DNA from: Lujinxingia sediminis
GTDB lineage: Bacteria; Myxococcota_A; Bradymonadia; Bradymonadales; Bradymonadaceae
Assembly: GCF_004005565.1 (NCBI RefSeq)
Contig: NZ_SADD01000002.1
Span: 62,001 to 126,000 of the forward strand
Length of the DNA: 64,000 nt
Reading direction: 5' to 3'
Each line of letters begins with the position of its first letter. Within the stretch, counting starts at the first letter, position 1. Below are positions 21,269-28,706 of the stretch, one piece after another. Below the pieces are notes generated by a model that worked only from the letters and a program-made list of their open reading frames with translations, was not told where the DNA came from and ran no database searches. The position numbers and the translations under genes are program-made.

Positions 21269-21386
21269 CTTGGGTTGCGTGAACTTCCGGGCTCAACCTA
21301 GTGACCACACAGGTCGCTGGCAACGCTCGATTATGACGCGCCGCACCATGCCGGAGTGCTTCTGTTTCGTTGCGCGCGCCGCACGC

Positions 21387-23138
21387 TCAGATGCGCGCGG
21401 CCAGCGTCTGCAAACGCTTGAGATATCCCGATTCATCCACGCGCCGCTCACCGCGCACCCGAAGATCGAGAAAATGCTCCAGCGAGGCCAGATCCATCGC
21501 ATCATCGGCCCCCTGCAACTCGGCGGAGTCGCGCTCCCAGACCCGCACCACCGCATAGAGCAGGTAGGCCAACTCATCGACCAGCCCACGCATCGCCAGA
21601 CTCGCGCTGGCTTGCTGCAAGCTCAGAACCCTGTCGACCTTCGCCGAGAGCTCGCCCAACACACAGGCCAGCTCATCGGCCCGCGCCTTCTCGCTGCCCT
21701 TCACCCCATCGAGCAGCCCGCTCAAGTATGCGAAGAAGCCACAGTGCACCTTGTAGCGATGCATATCACGCAGCACCTGCATGTAGAGCGTGTTGTGGGT
21801 GCCCTCCCAGTTCTCATACACGATCGCGTCACGCAGCAGCCGCGGCAGCACCGAAAAACTCTCGATGGCACCGTTTCCACCAAGCACCTCAATACCCTGC
21901 ACACACGCCCGGCGCGCCGACATCGCCGTTCGCGACTTGTTGAGGTTGATCGCCATGCGCAAAAACTGCCCCTCGCGCTCCGTGGCCTTCCCATCATCGA
22001 GGCGATCCTGGAGCGCCGCCAGATGGAAGTTCGCAGATACCATCGCCTCCAACTCCGCGCGCATATCGGCCAGCGTCTCCTGCACCAGCGGGTAGTTGAT
22101 GATCGCCTGGCCAAAGGCCTCACGATAATCCGCATAAAGTTTGGCCGTGATATACGCCCGACGCATCACTCCGCAGCATCCCACCGCGTTATAGAGACGC
22201 GAGGTGTTGATCACGAGGTTCATCATATGTTTGAACCCCTCGCCCACCTCCCCCATATGGAAGGCCCGCGCGCCCCGGAAATCACACTCCCCGGACGCCA
22301 TCGATCGCGTGCCCAGCTTGTCTTTAAGCCGCCGCACATAAAACGCATTGACCGAGCCCTCGTCGAGCCGACGCGGCACCAGAAAAAGCCCCAACCCACG
22401 GGTGCCATCGGCGCCTAACTCCTCAACCCTGGCGGTCATCAGGAAGACGTCGGCGTCGATATTCGAGCAGAACCACTTCTCGCCATAGATGCGGTAGCTG
22501 CCATCCTCCTGGCGCAGCGCCCGGGTGCCGTTGGCCCCCACATCGCTGCCCCCCTGAATTTCTGTGAGAAACTGCGCCCCCTCCAGGTGGTTGGCATAGT
22601 CCGCGTCGAGGAAGCCCGGCAGGTAGGTCGCTTTGAGCTCCTCGCTTCCCAGCTCCTGCAACACCCGGATCACCCCGGCGGTACACGCCAGCGGACAGTT
22701 GTGACCGGCCTCCCCGTTGAGGCTTGAGAGGTAAAAACGGCTCAATGCCCCCATGGTGTTGGGATGCTCCGCGTACGCCGCCATCACGCCGGAGCCGTAA
22801 ATGAAACGCCCGGCCTCATGGTAGCTGGGGTGATGATCGATCTGCTCGACCCGCTCCCCAAACCCGGTATACCGACTGAGCTGAGGCAGGTTCGCCGTCT
22901 CATTATTCTTTCGCACCACCTCATCAAGCTCGCCGAGCACCACCTCGCCAAAGGCGTCGAGCGCCGCCTCCAGCGCCTCCAGCCTCTCGGGCCGCGCGTA
23001 GCGGCGGATCACCCGCTGAAAATGAGCATCGGCCTGATACGCATTATGGCGCTGCGCCTCCCCGAAGTTATTTAGTGCCTGACGTCCGCGGGCGTTGGAC
23101 TGCGGCGTCTCAAAGCCGGGCTCGATCGTATCAGCCAT
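21387..23138 (-). CDS. Acyl-CoA dehydrogenase family protein
   Basis: A 583-residue flavoprotein, at the long end of the acyl-CoA dehydrogenase family and similar in size to AidB-like or long-chain members. Recognisable parts are FLTEIQGGSDVGANGTRA (FAD/substrate loop), YGEKWFCSN, GTRSMASGECDF, and the C-terminal FAD loop region IEVLGGNGAIESFSVLPRL then YENWEGTHNTLYMQ. The start is supported by AAGGAG seven bases upstream. It would oxidise an acyl-CoA with electrons passed to ETF, but the substrate is unknown and an AidB-type role is possible. Confidence 0.85.
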   Translation of the reverse strand: MADTIEPGFETPQSNARGRQALNNFGEAQRHNAYQADAHFQRVIRRYARPERLEALEAALDAFGEVVLGELDEVVRKNNETANLPQLSRYTGFGERVEQIDHHPSYHEAGRFIYGSGVMAAYAEHPNTMGALSRFYLSSLNGEAGHNCPLACTAGVIRVLQELGSEELKATYLPGFLDADYANHLEGAQFLTEIQGGSDVGANGTRALRQEDGSYRIYGEKWFCSNIDADVFLMTARVEELGADGTRGLGLFLVPRRLDEGSVNAFYVRRLKDKLGTRSMASGECDFRGARAFHMGEVGEGFKHMMNLVINTSRLYNAVGCCGVMRRAYITAKLYADYREAFGQAIINYPLVQETLADMRAELEAMVSANFHLAALQDRLDDGKATEREGQFLRMAINLNKSRTAMSARRACVQGIEVLGGNGAIESFSVLPRLLRDAIVYENWEGTHNTLYMQVLRDMHRYKVHCGFFAYLSGLLDGVKGSEKARADELACVLGELSAKVDRVLSLQQASASLAMRGLVDELAYLLYAVVRVWERDSAELQGADDAMDLASLEHFLDLRVRGERRVDESGYLKRLQTLAARI

Positions 23139-23327
23139 CGTCTCACTCCTTCCGATGCGCCCGACAGGTTAGCGAGCGCTCACTTTTGGTGGTTTCAGCC
23201 ATCATTCGGGGCGATGCGCGCCTTCGCCGCACGCCTGATAACCTCGGACCGGGCAAACCTACACACCGCTCACGCACACCGCAAAGCCCCCCACCTCACG
23301 AACACGCCACGGATGCGCGCAGCGTAC

Positions 23328-24518
23328 TTACGCCGGCACCGGACCAAACTGCTGATAGAGCATGTACATCAACGCCACGATGAGCAGGATGAGGATCAGG
23401 CTCATCATCGTCACAATGGTCATCGGCGCGACCAGCGGCTCGGGAAAAATCAGCCCGATCAACCCCTCGCGCCGCGGCGGAAGTCGCGGCTGATCCAGGT
23501 CATCGGGCTTGAGCACCATCAGCGGCAAGGGGCTGCGCTCGCCAGTCTCATCAAGCGCGTCGCGCTGGGGCGGAATGTAGACTGACGCATCCGGATCGCG
23601 CGTGAGCAAGGTCTCACGCATCCGCCGCAGACGATCGCGGACCTTGGCCGCCTCACGGGGCCGCCGCCCCACGTCTTTCTCAAGAAGCTCACAGGTCAGC
23701 TCCGTGACCTCCTCGGGCACCGCCGCTCCCACCCGCGCCCGCAAATTGGGCAGAGGCTCGGTCTTATGCGCGAGCATCAACGCCAGATCGTTTTCCCCCT
23801 GAAAGGGAGCCTCCCCCGTCAACGCCGTAAAGAGCAGCACTCCCAGGCTATAAAGATCGCTGCTGGCCGAAGGCCGCTTCCCGTCGACAAGCTCCGGGGC
23901 AATGATCCCGGGCGTGCCCGCAACCTGCCCGCCCAGAGTCAACTCCCGATCGCGGGAGAGCAACTTGGCCACCCCGAAGTCCAGCAGCTTCACATGGATC
24001 CGCCCGTCACGCTGTCGGGTAAGCATGATGTTGTCGAACTTGAGATCGCGGTGAATGATCTGCTGACCGTGGGTCTCAATGAGCGCCTCACACACCTGGG
24101 CAAAAACCTCCAGGATGTCGGCCAACTTTAAGTGCCCGCGTCGCAACGCCTGACGAAAGGTCACCCCGTCGACGTACTCCATCACCAGGTAGGTCAGCCC
24201 GCCGGCGTCCGTGCCCGAATCGATCAGCTGCACCACATGCGGGTGCGCAATCCCCGAGACAAGCTCCACCTCCAGCTGAAAGCGCTCCACCAGCGAGGGA
24301 TCCCCGGTGAGCGTGGGCTTGAGCACCTTCACCGCCACGGTGCGATGCACCGAGAGTTGGCAGGCCTCAAAGATAATGCCCATCCCCCCGGCGTTAAGCA
24401 CCCGGTCCAGACGGTAGCGTCCCTCCAGCACTCGACCCACCAGCATCTGCGGGGCGTCGAGGGGCTGCGTCGAAGAACGTTGCCTCGGTGGCGTTTTGTC
24501 GGTGGGCTGCGTGGTCAT
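23328..24518 (-). CDS. Ser/Thr protein kinase with C-terminal membrane anchor
   Basis: This 396-residue protein carries a Hanks-type kinase domain at about residues 30-290. It has the glycine loop NAGGMGIIFEA, the catalytic HRDLKFDNIML, DFGVAK and APELVDGKRPS, so it should be active. A Pro/Arg-rich linker follows, then one membrane span at the C-terminus (MTIVTMMSLILILLIVALMY) with only about ten residues beyond it. It lacks the extracellular sensor domain seen in many PknB-like kinases. It is transcribed towards the acyl-CoA dehydrogenase gene with a gap of about 190 bases. Confidence 0.9.
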   Translation of the reverse strand: MTTQPTDKTPPRQRSSTQPLDAPQMLVGRVLEGRYRLDRVLNAGGMGIIFEACQLSVHRTVAVKVLKPTLTGDPSLVERFQLEVELVSGIAHPHVVQLIDSGTDAGGLTYLVMEYVDGVTFRQALRRGHLKLADILEVFAQVCEALIETHGQQIIHRDLKFDNIMLTRQRDGRIHVKLLDFGVAKLLSRDRELTLGGQVAGTPGIIAPELVDGKRPSASSDLYSLGVLLFTALTGEAPFQGENDLALMLAHKTEPLPNLRARVGAAVPEEVTELTCELLEKDVGRRPREAAKVRDRLRRMRETLLTRDPDASVYIPPQRDALDETGERSPLPLMVLKPDDLDQPRLPPRREGLIGLIFPEPLVAPMTIVTMMSLILILLIVALMYMLYQQFGPVPA

Positions 24519-24635
24519 CGTCAGACGCTCGCGGGGCTGCCTGCTTTAACATCCATCCAACATCATCAAAGAGGCCCCACCATAAACCCTTCGCGCTCAG
24601 GCCACAAAGCCCCCGTGCCTGGACCAGACCCAATA

Positions 24636-24666
24636 AAAAGCGTCGCCGGCTTCGCCGGCGACGCCT
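24636..24666 (-). terminator. Terminator after the baeRF-family gene
   Basis: GCGTCGCCGG (24640-24649) pairs perfectly with CCGGCGACGC (24655-24664) around a CTTCG-type loop. On the minus strand the stem is followed by TTTTT. It separates this gene from the kinase gene. Confidence 0.85.
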
Positions 24667-24760
24667 CCTCTCAGATCCACGTCTCAGATCAACTTCCTAT
24701 CCGAGCTTCGCCCATCATCGCAAACGCTGCACCCGGCACGCCCTCACCCTGAATTCCGAC

Positions 24761-25987
24761 TCAGATCTGAGAGGTGGTCATCGGCGTATCCCCACCGCGC
24801 AAAATCGCCCCGAGCCCGGTCTGGCTGGGCATCTTCTCATGGGGGAGCACCACCACCTCACCGCCCATCTCAATGACCACCTCGGCCAGCTCGTCGTAGA
24901 CATCCTTGGCCAGGGCCTGCTCACTCTCCTCCGCCCCGTCTTCGAGCTCGTGGATCTGGCCCATCTCCCGATCGAAGTCGCCACGCAGCTGCGCGCTCTC
25001 ATCGAGCAGCAACATATGCACTCGCCCCTCGGCCACCCGACGTGCCACCTGCGAGAGATCGATCTCGGCGCTGCCTTTGCCGTAACTTCGCTCCCAGAGC
25101 TCCAGCGCGCGCTCCACCCTCGCCAGCGCCTGAGCCTCGACAATCGGCCAGGCCCGCTGGTGAATCTCCGCATCGCTCCAGAAATGCACATTCCCCTCAA
25201 TCCCCGACTCCACAAGTTGGGAGAGCCCGGCGCTGCGCGCGGCGTCATGAAAGATCGGATGGCAGAAATCCACCGCCGCCAGGATCAGCGGCCCCTGCGC
25301 CTCCCCCAGATAGTCGGCGATCGCCTCGCTGACCCGCGTAAAATACTGCTTCAGGTAGGCCTTATGCTGATCGCGTCCACCGCCATGGCCGCGCACCATC
25401 GGCGACATAAACCCGCCCGGACGCCCGTTGCGCGGCCCGTTCGCCGAACCCGGCATCAACCCGTCCTGATCTTTTTCCTCTTCGAGTTGAAGCGCGTCAT
25501 GAAGATCGCTCGGCAAGTTCTCAACCTCCACCAGCGATGCCCCTGAGACGCTCCCCTCCCAGAAGTTGACCTGCTCCTCGCCAACGGCCAGCACCCAGTA
25601 ATTGGCCGGCGTGGCCAGCATCCCCAGCAGGGGACGTGTGTGAAAATTGTCGCCCACCACCACCTCCTCCTCAAAGGCGCGCGGCAACCAGTAAACCCGC
25701 TGAAACTCGGGAGACACAAAGATCGCCACGCCCTCACCCGACTGATTCCAGAAGTCGCGATCCTCGACCAACGCATACATCGGCTTGAGCAGCGCCTCAC
25801 TGGCCTCGGCATCGAGCACCTCGGCCGCCTTGATCCTCCGCTCCGCCTCCTCCAGATGCCCGCGCAACTTCAGACGGTTGACCTTCCCCGTCATCTCCCG
25901 GCGCTCCACGGGCATGTAGATCGAGATCGCCGGGGTGGCGTTCACACCCACCAGCTCGCGAAATTCGGTCGTCCCAAAGCGGTCCAT
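24761..25987 (-). CDS. baeRF-family (archaeo-eukaryotic release-factor-like) protein
   Basis: 408 residues from MDRFGTTEFREL, whose ATG has a perfect AAGGAG five bases upstream; the open frame extends 34 codons further without support. The pattern AISIYMPVERR followed by RLKLRGHLEEAERRI matches my memory of the bacterial release-factor-1-like family 3 (baeRF3), proteins related to eRF1 and proposed to act at ribosomes in response to stress. A central Gly-rich linker (about residues 190-230) divides two halves, and DFCHPIFHDAARSAGL lies in the second. No GGQ motif typical of peptide-releasing factors is seen. Confidence 0.72.
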   Translation of the reverse strand: MDRFGTTEFRELVGVNATPAISIYMPVERREMTGKVNRLKLRGHLEEAERRIKAAEVLDAEASEALLKPMYALVEDRDFWNQSGEGVAIFVSPEFQRVYWLPRAFEEEVVVGDNFHTRPLLGMLATPANYWVLAVGEEQVNFWEGSVSGASLVEVENLPSDLHDALQLEEEKDQDGLMPGSANGPRNGRPGGFMSPMVRGHGGGRDQHKAYLKQYFTRVSEAIADYLGEAQGPLILAAVDFCHPIFHDAARSAGLSQLVESGIEGNVHFWSDAEIHQRAWPIVEAQALARVERALELWERSYGKGSAEIDLSQVARRVAEGRVHMLLLDESAQLRGDFDREMGQIHELEDGAEESEQALAKDVYDELAEVVIEMGGEVVVLPHEKMPSQTGLGAILRGGDTPMTTSQI

Positions 25988-26180
25988 ACGTACTCCTTCA
26001 TCCGTTGGATTGATGTGAGGCTTCCCACCACCGCCTCCGACGCCTCCCTGGCGCTCTCGAAGTTGTAAGACCGAAGCCCCCCACGGCAAGCCACACAGCG
26101 CCGCATCCCCCTTTCATTTCAAGACGTTACACGCCCCATCCGCCCCTCCCCCTCCCCTCCTAAAAGCCCCCGAACATCGC

Positions 26181-27497
26181 TCAGGCCAAGGGCTCCGCGC
26201 TCGCGCCCTCGCGCGATCCACGCTCCAGGCTCTCCCCCCTCCCCGACCCCGGGATACCCTCCAGGCGCACCGGCGTCTCCAGGTAGAGCGACTGGCTCGG
26301 GAAGGCAAACGAGCCGCCCTCTTCCTCCACGATATCCATCATTTCAAAAAAGAGCCGCTCGCGGATCGCGTGCCACTGATACCAGTTTGTGGCTCGCGCA
26401 AAGCAATGCACATAGATATCCAGCGAGCTGGCCCCGAACCCGGCAAAGCTCACCACGAACTGCTCGTGGACCACCTCGTCATCGTCGCGCAGAAGCTCCC
26501 GAATGCGTCCGATAATGCGCTCAATCGCCGCCTTCGACGTCCCATAGGTCATACCCAGGGTCGTCGAGATCGCGATCACCCCCTCTTTGCTAAGATTCGC
26601 CACCGCCGTCGTGGCGATATCGGCGTTGGGCACCGTGATGATCGTCCGATCAAAAGTGCGAATCTGCGTGGAGCGAAGCCCGATCTCCACCACGCGCCCC
26701 TCCCCGTGTTCCGACTCCACCAGATCACCTATCGAAAAGGGGCGGTCCGTCAGGATCATCACCGAACCAAACCAGTTCGAGAGCGTCGACTGCGCCGCCA
26801 ACGCAAACGCAAGCCCCCCAAGGCCCAGACCGGCAATGAGACTGGTCACATCGTAGCCCCACTGCTGGATCACGGTGATCACCATCACCACCAGCACCGC
26901 CAGACGCATCACCCGCTTTAAGAGCGGCACCAGATGATCGTCGATGCCCGAATCCGTCCGCCGGGCCAGCACCTCCAGATAAGCCCCGATGGCGTCCACA
27001 ACGTTGAAGATCATCCAGGCCACAAAAACCGTGCCCATCGTCTGCAGCACCAGCACCGTGACCTGATGCAGCGCCTCGGGCACCTGCAAAATCAGCACCG
27101 CCGCATAGGTCGCGATCAGGTTAAAGAGCCAGCCCAGGGGCTTTCGAATCGCGGCGAGCAGGCGATCGTCGACATCGGTCTCGGTGCGCGCGGCCAACTT
27201 CTCCAGCGGCCGCATCAAGCGATCGAGCAGGGTCGTGCGCATCAGGATGCCCGCCATCAACACCACACACGCAAGCCCCACCCGCCACAGCGCAATATCC
27301 AGCACGTCGAGCGCCATCACATCATCGATCACCGCCTCATAGCTCGGCAGCGGCGAATGACCGGGCGCTTCACCCTCGGCCGCGCCGCTCTCCCGGGCCT
27401 CCTGGGCAAAGGCGCCACGCGCGCTCAGACACACCCATACCCAGCTCGCCACACCCAACGTCATCGCTCGACTTAACATGCTGCGCGTCCCTTGCAT
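26181..27497 (-). CDS. Small-conductance mechanosensitive channel (MscS family)
   Basis: From the ATG at 27497 (GGAG eight bases upstream) it is 438 residues; an ATG at 27479 with AAGGGA upstream is an equally possible start. A signal-like N-terminus ending GAFAQEA is followed by about four membrane spans (residues 55-230). The pore-lining TM3 is Gly/Ala-rich (LIAGLGLGGLAFALAAQSTL). The beta domain contains DRPFSIGDLVE and STQIRTFDRTIITVPN. These define MscS channels that release solutes on hypo-osmotic shock. The C-terminal tail is Ser/Gly/Glu-rich. Confidence 0.9.
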   Translation of the reverse strand: MQGTRSMLSRAMTLGVASWVWVCLSARGAFAQEARESGAAEGEAPGHSPLPSYEAVIDDVMALDVLDIALWRVGLACVVLMAGILMRTTLLDRLMRPLEKLAARTETDVDDRLLAAIRKPLGWLFNLIATYAAVLILQVPEALHQVTVLVLQTMGTVFVAWMIFNVVDAIGAYLEVLARRTDSGIDDHLVPLLKRVMRLAVLVVMVITVIQQWGYDVTSLIAGLGLGGLAFALAAQSTLSNWFGSVMILTDRPFSIGDLVESEHGEGRVVEIGLRSTQIRTFDRTIITVPNADIATTAVANLSKEGVIAISTTLGMTYGTSKAAIERIIGRIRELLRDDDEVVHEQFVVSFAGFGASSLDIYVHCFARATNWYQWHAIRERLFFEMMDIVEEEGGSFAFPSQSLYLETPVRLEGIPGSGRGESLERGSREGASAEPLA

Positions 27498-27532
27498 GGC
27501 TGTTGCTCCGCTCACGTGTCGGCTTCAAAATA

Positions 27533-28174
27533 TTATGCATTCAAAACGTCTTCCCACGCCGGCCCTGGCTTCAACCATCGCGCCGGAACGAACACAAATC
27601 GACCATCCAGGCGAAAGAGGTCAAAGGGATGATGCAGCACCTCATAAATCCATTCGCCAACATCAACACCATAACTTGCGGCTTCTCGAGCATCCTTCAC
27701 CACAAAAATCTCCGCATACACCAGCGCGACACGGCCGGGCCCAAACGCCTCGGGCGCCTCATCTTTTATGATGACAAGATCCCCCCATCGATAGTCTGGC
27801 AGCGAGCGAAATATCGCCTCGGCTTCGTCTTTTCGGCAATGGCGCAACGCATCCGCTTCTTGATGAAGCAAATACGGCACGTCCTGCGCAAGACCACAGT
27901 ACATGGCTAAAAACGCACAATAGTTCTCCAGAAGCTCTGGCACCCTCCCCTCGTTGCGTAAAAGATAGGTAAAGGTGCGACTTATCAGCCACATGGGAAG
28001 ATCGCACCAAAACGTCGCGTCCAACAGGTTTCGAAACTCACCGGGATCGTCTACGTGCTCCCATGCCCAGATTAGGTCCAGGAAAACAGCTTCCTCTTCA
28101 CCTTTCGTCGAGAAAAAACCTGTATTCAGCCGCCTACTATAGCGCTCGGCGATGGTGAGTAGGTCATCAGGCAT
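27533..28174 (-). CDS. Hypothetical protein, AT-richer than its neighbours
   Basis: 213 residues from MPDDLLTIAERYSRRLN; in-frame starts at 28216 (ATG) and 28222 (TTG) would add up to 16 residues. I do not recognise the family. The protein is acidic and has many aromatic residues (WAWEHVDDPGEF, FWCDLPMW, HHPFDLFRLDGRFVFVPA), with no signal peptide or membrane span. The C-terminal half resembles small toxin-immunity or nucleotide-binding folds only in a general way. Its base composition is close to 50% G+C against well over 60% around it. It lies just past the 3' end of a tRNA gene, a common place for acquired DNA. Confidence 0.72.
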   Translation of the reverse strand: MPDDLLTIAERYSRRLNTGFFSTKGEEEAVFLDLIWAWEHVDDPGEFRNLLDATFWCDLPMWLISRTFTYLLRNEGRVPELLENYCAFLAMYCGLAQDVPYLLHQEADALRHCRKDEAEAIFRSLPDYRWGDLVIIKDEAPEAFGPGRVALVYAEIFVVKDAREAASYGVDVGEWIYEVLHHPFDLFRLDGRFVFVPARWLKPGPAWEDVLNA

Positions 28175-28232
28175 AAGAGAGCTCGACGCGTTGGTAAATC
28201 CTGATAAAGGCCCCATCCCCAAATCCCGGACA

Positions 28233-28264
28233 CAAAAAAACCAGCACCTTTTCAGGTCCTGGTC
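28233..28264 (-). terminator. Terminator of the tRNA-Leu transcript
   Basis: On the minus strand ACCAG and ACCT pair with AGGT and CTGGT around GAAA, followed by seven T. It begins about a dozen bases past the tRNA 3' end. Confidence 0.85.
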
Positions 28265-28274
28265 TTTTTGATGA

Positions 28275-28360
28275 TGCGGAAGGGGGGAGTCGAACCCCCA
28301 CGGGCTTTTACGCCCACTGGATCCTTAGTCCAGCGCGTCTACCAATTCCGCCACTTCCGC
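28275..28360 (-). tRNA. tRNA-Leu, anticodon AAG
   Basis: The 86-base cloverleaf reads on the minus strand. Acceptor arm GCGGAAG pairs with CTTCCGC with discriminator A. The D arm includes GGCGGAATTGGTAGAC. The anticodon arm is CTGGA-CTAAGGA-TCCAG. A long variable arm (GGGC GTAAAA GCCC) marks it as class II leucine type, and the T arm is GGGGGTTCGACTCCCCC. With U33 fixed, the anticodon is AAG, where most bacteria have UAG or GAG. CCA is not encoded. Confidence 0.95.
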
Positions 28361-28398
28361 CCGCTGCGTCGGGGTTTCCCCCTCAGCGAGTGAGACGG

Positions 28399-28427
28399 TG
28401 TATAGGCAGACGCTCCGAGAGTGTCAA
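28399..28427 (-). promoter_or_regulatory. Strong promoter of tRNA-Leu
   Basis: A perfect TTGACA (28427-28422) is followed by a 17-base spacer and TATACA (28404-28399) on the minus strand, placing the transcript start about 30 bases ahead of the tRNA. Between this promoter and the next gene (28428-28706) I see no further gene. Confidence 0.7.
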
Positions 28428-28706
28428 TCAAAAAAACGCACGTCGTTCATAAAAGTTCTGGCGCCCCCGAGCAGCGACCTGCTCCCACGGCCACCTGCCC
28501 CACCGTCAAACCGGCCAAACGAACGGCCTAAACCGCTGAAACACAATAGAAAAACACCCCTCGCCCCGTAGATCCGCACTGCAAAAACGTGTTTGGTGAG
28601 CCAGATAAGGGCCGGCGTTGTTTCAAACGCGCGCAGGCGCTAGGATCCTCGCACTTTGACTGGCACCTTTTCTCGGCGGCCTCACCGCCCCTGCTTGGAG
28701 TCTTTT

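Noticed and set aside
27500-28400. Integrated prophage or genomic island at tRNA-Leu
   Set aside because: No integrase, no second copy of the tRNA 3' end and only one atypical gene; reported only as a possible remnant.
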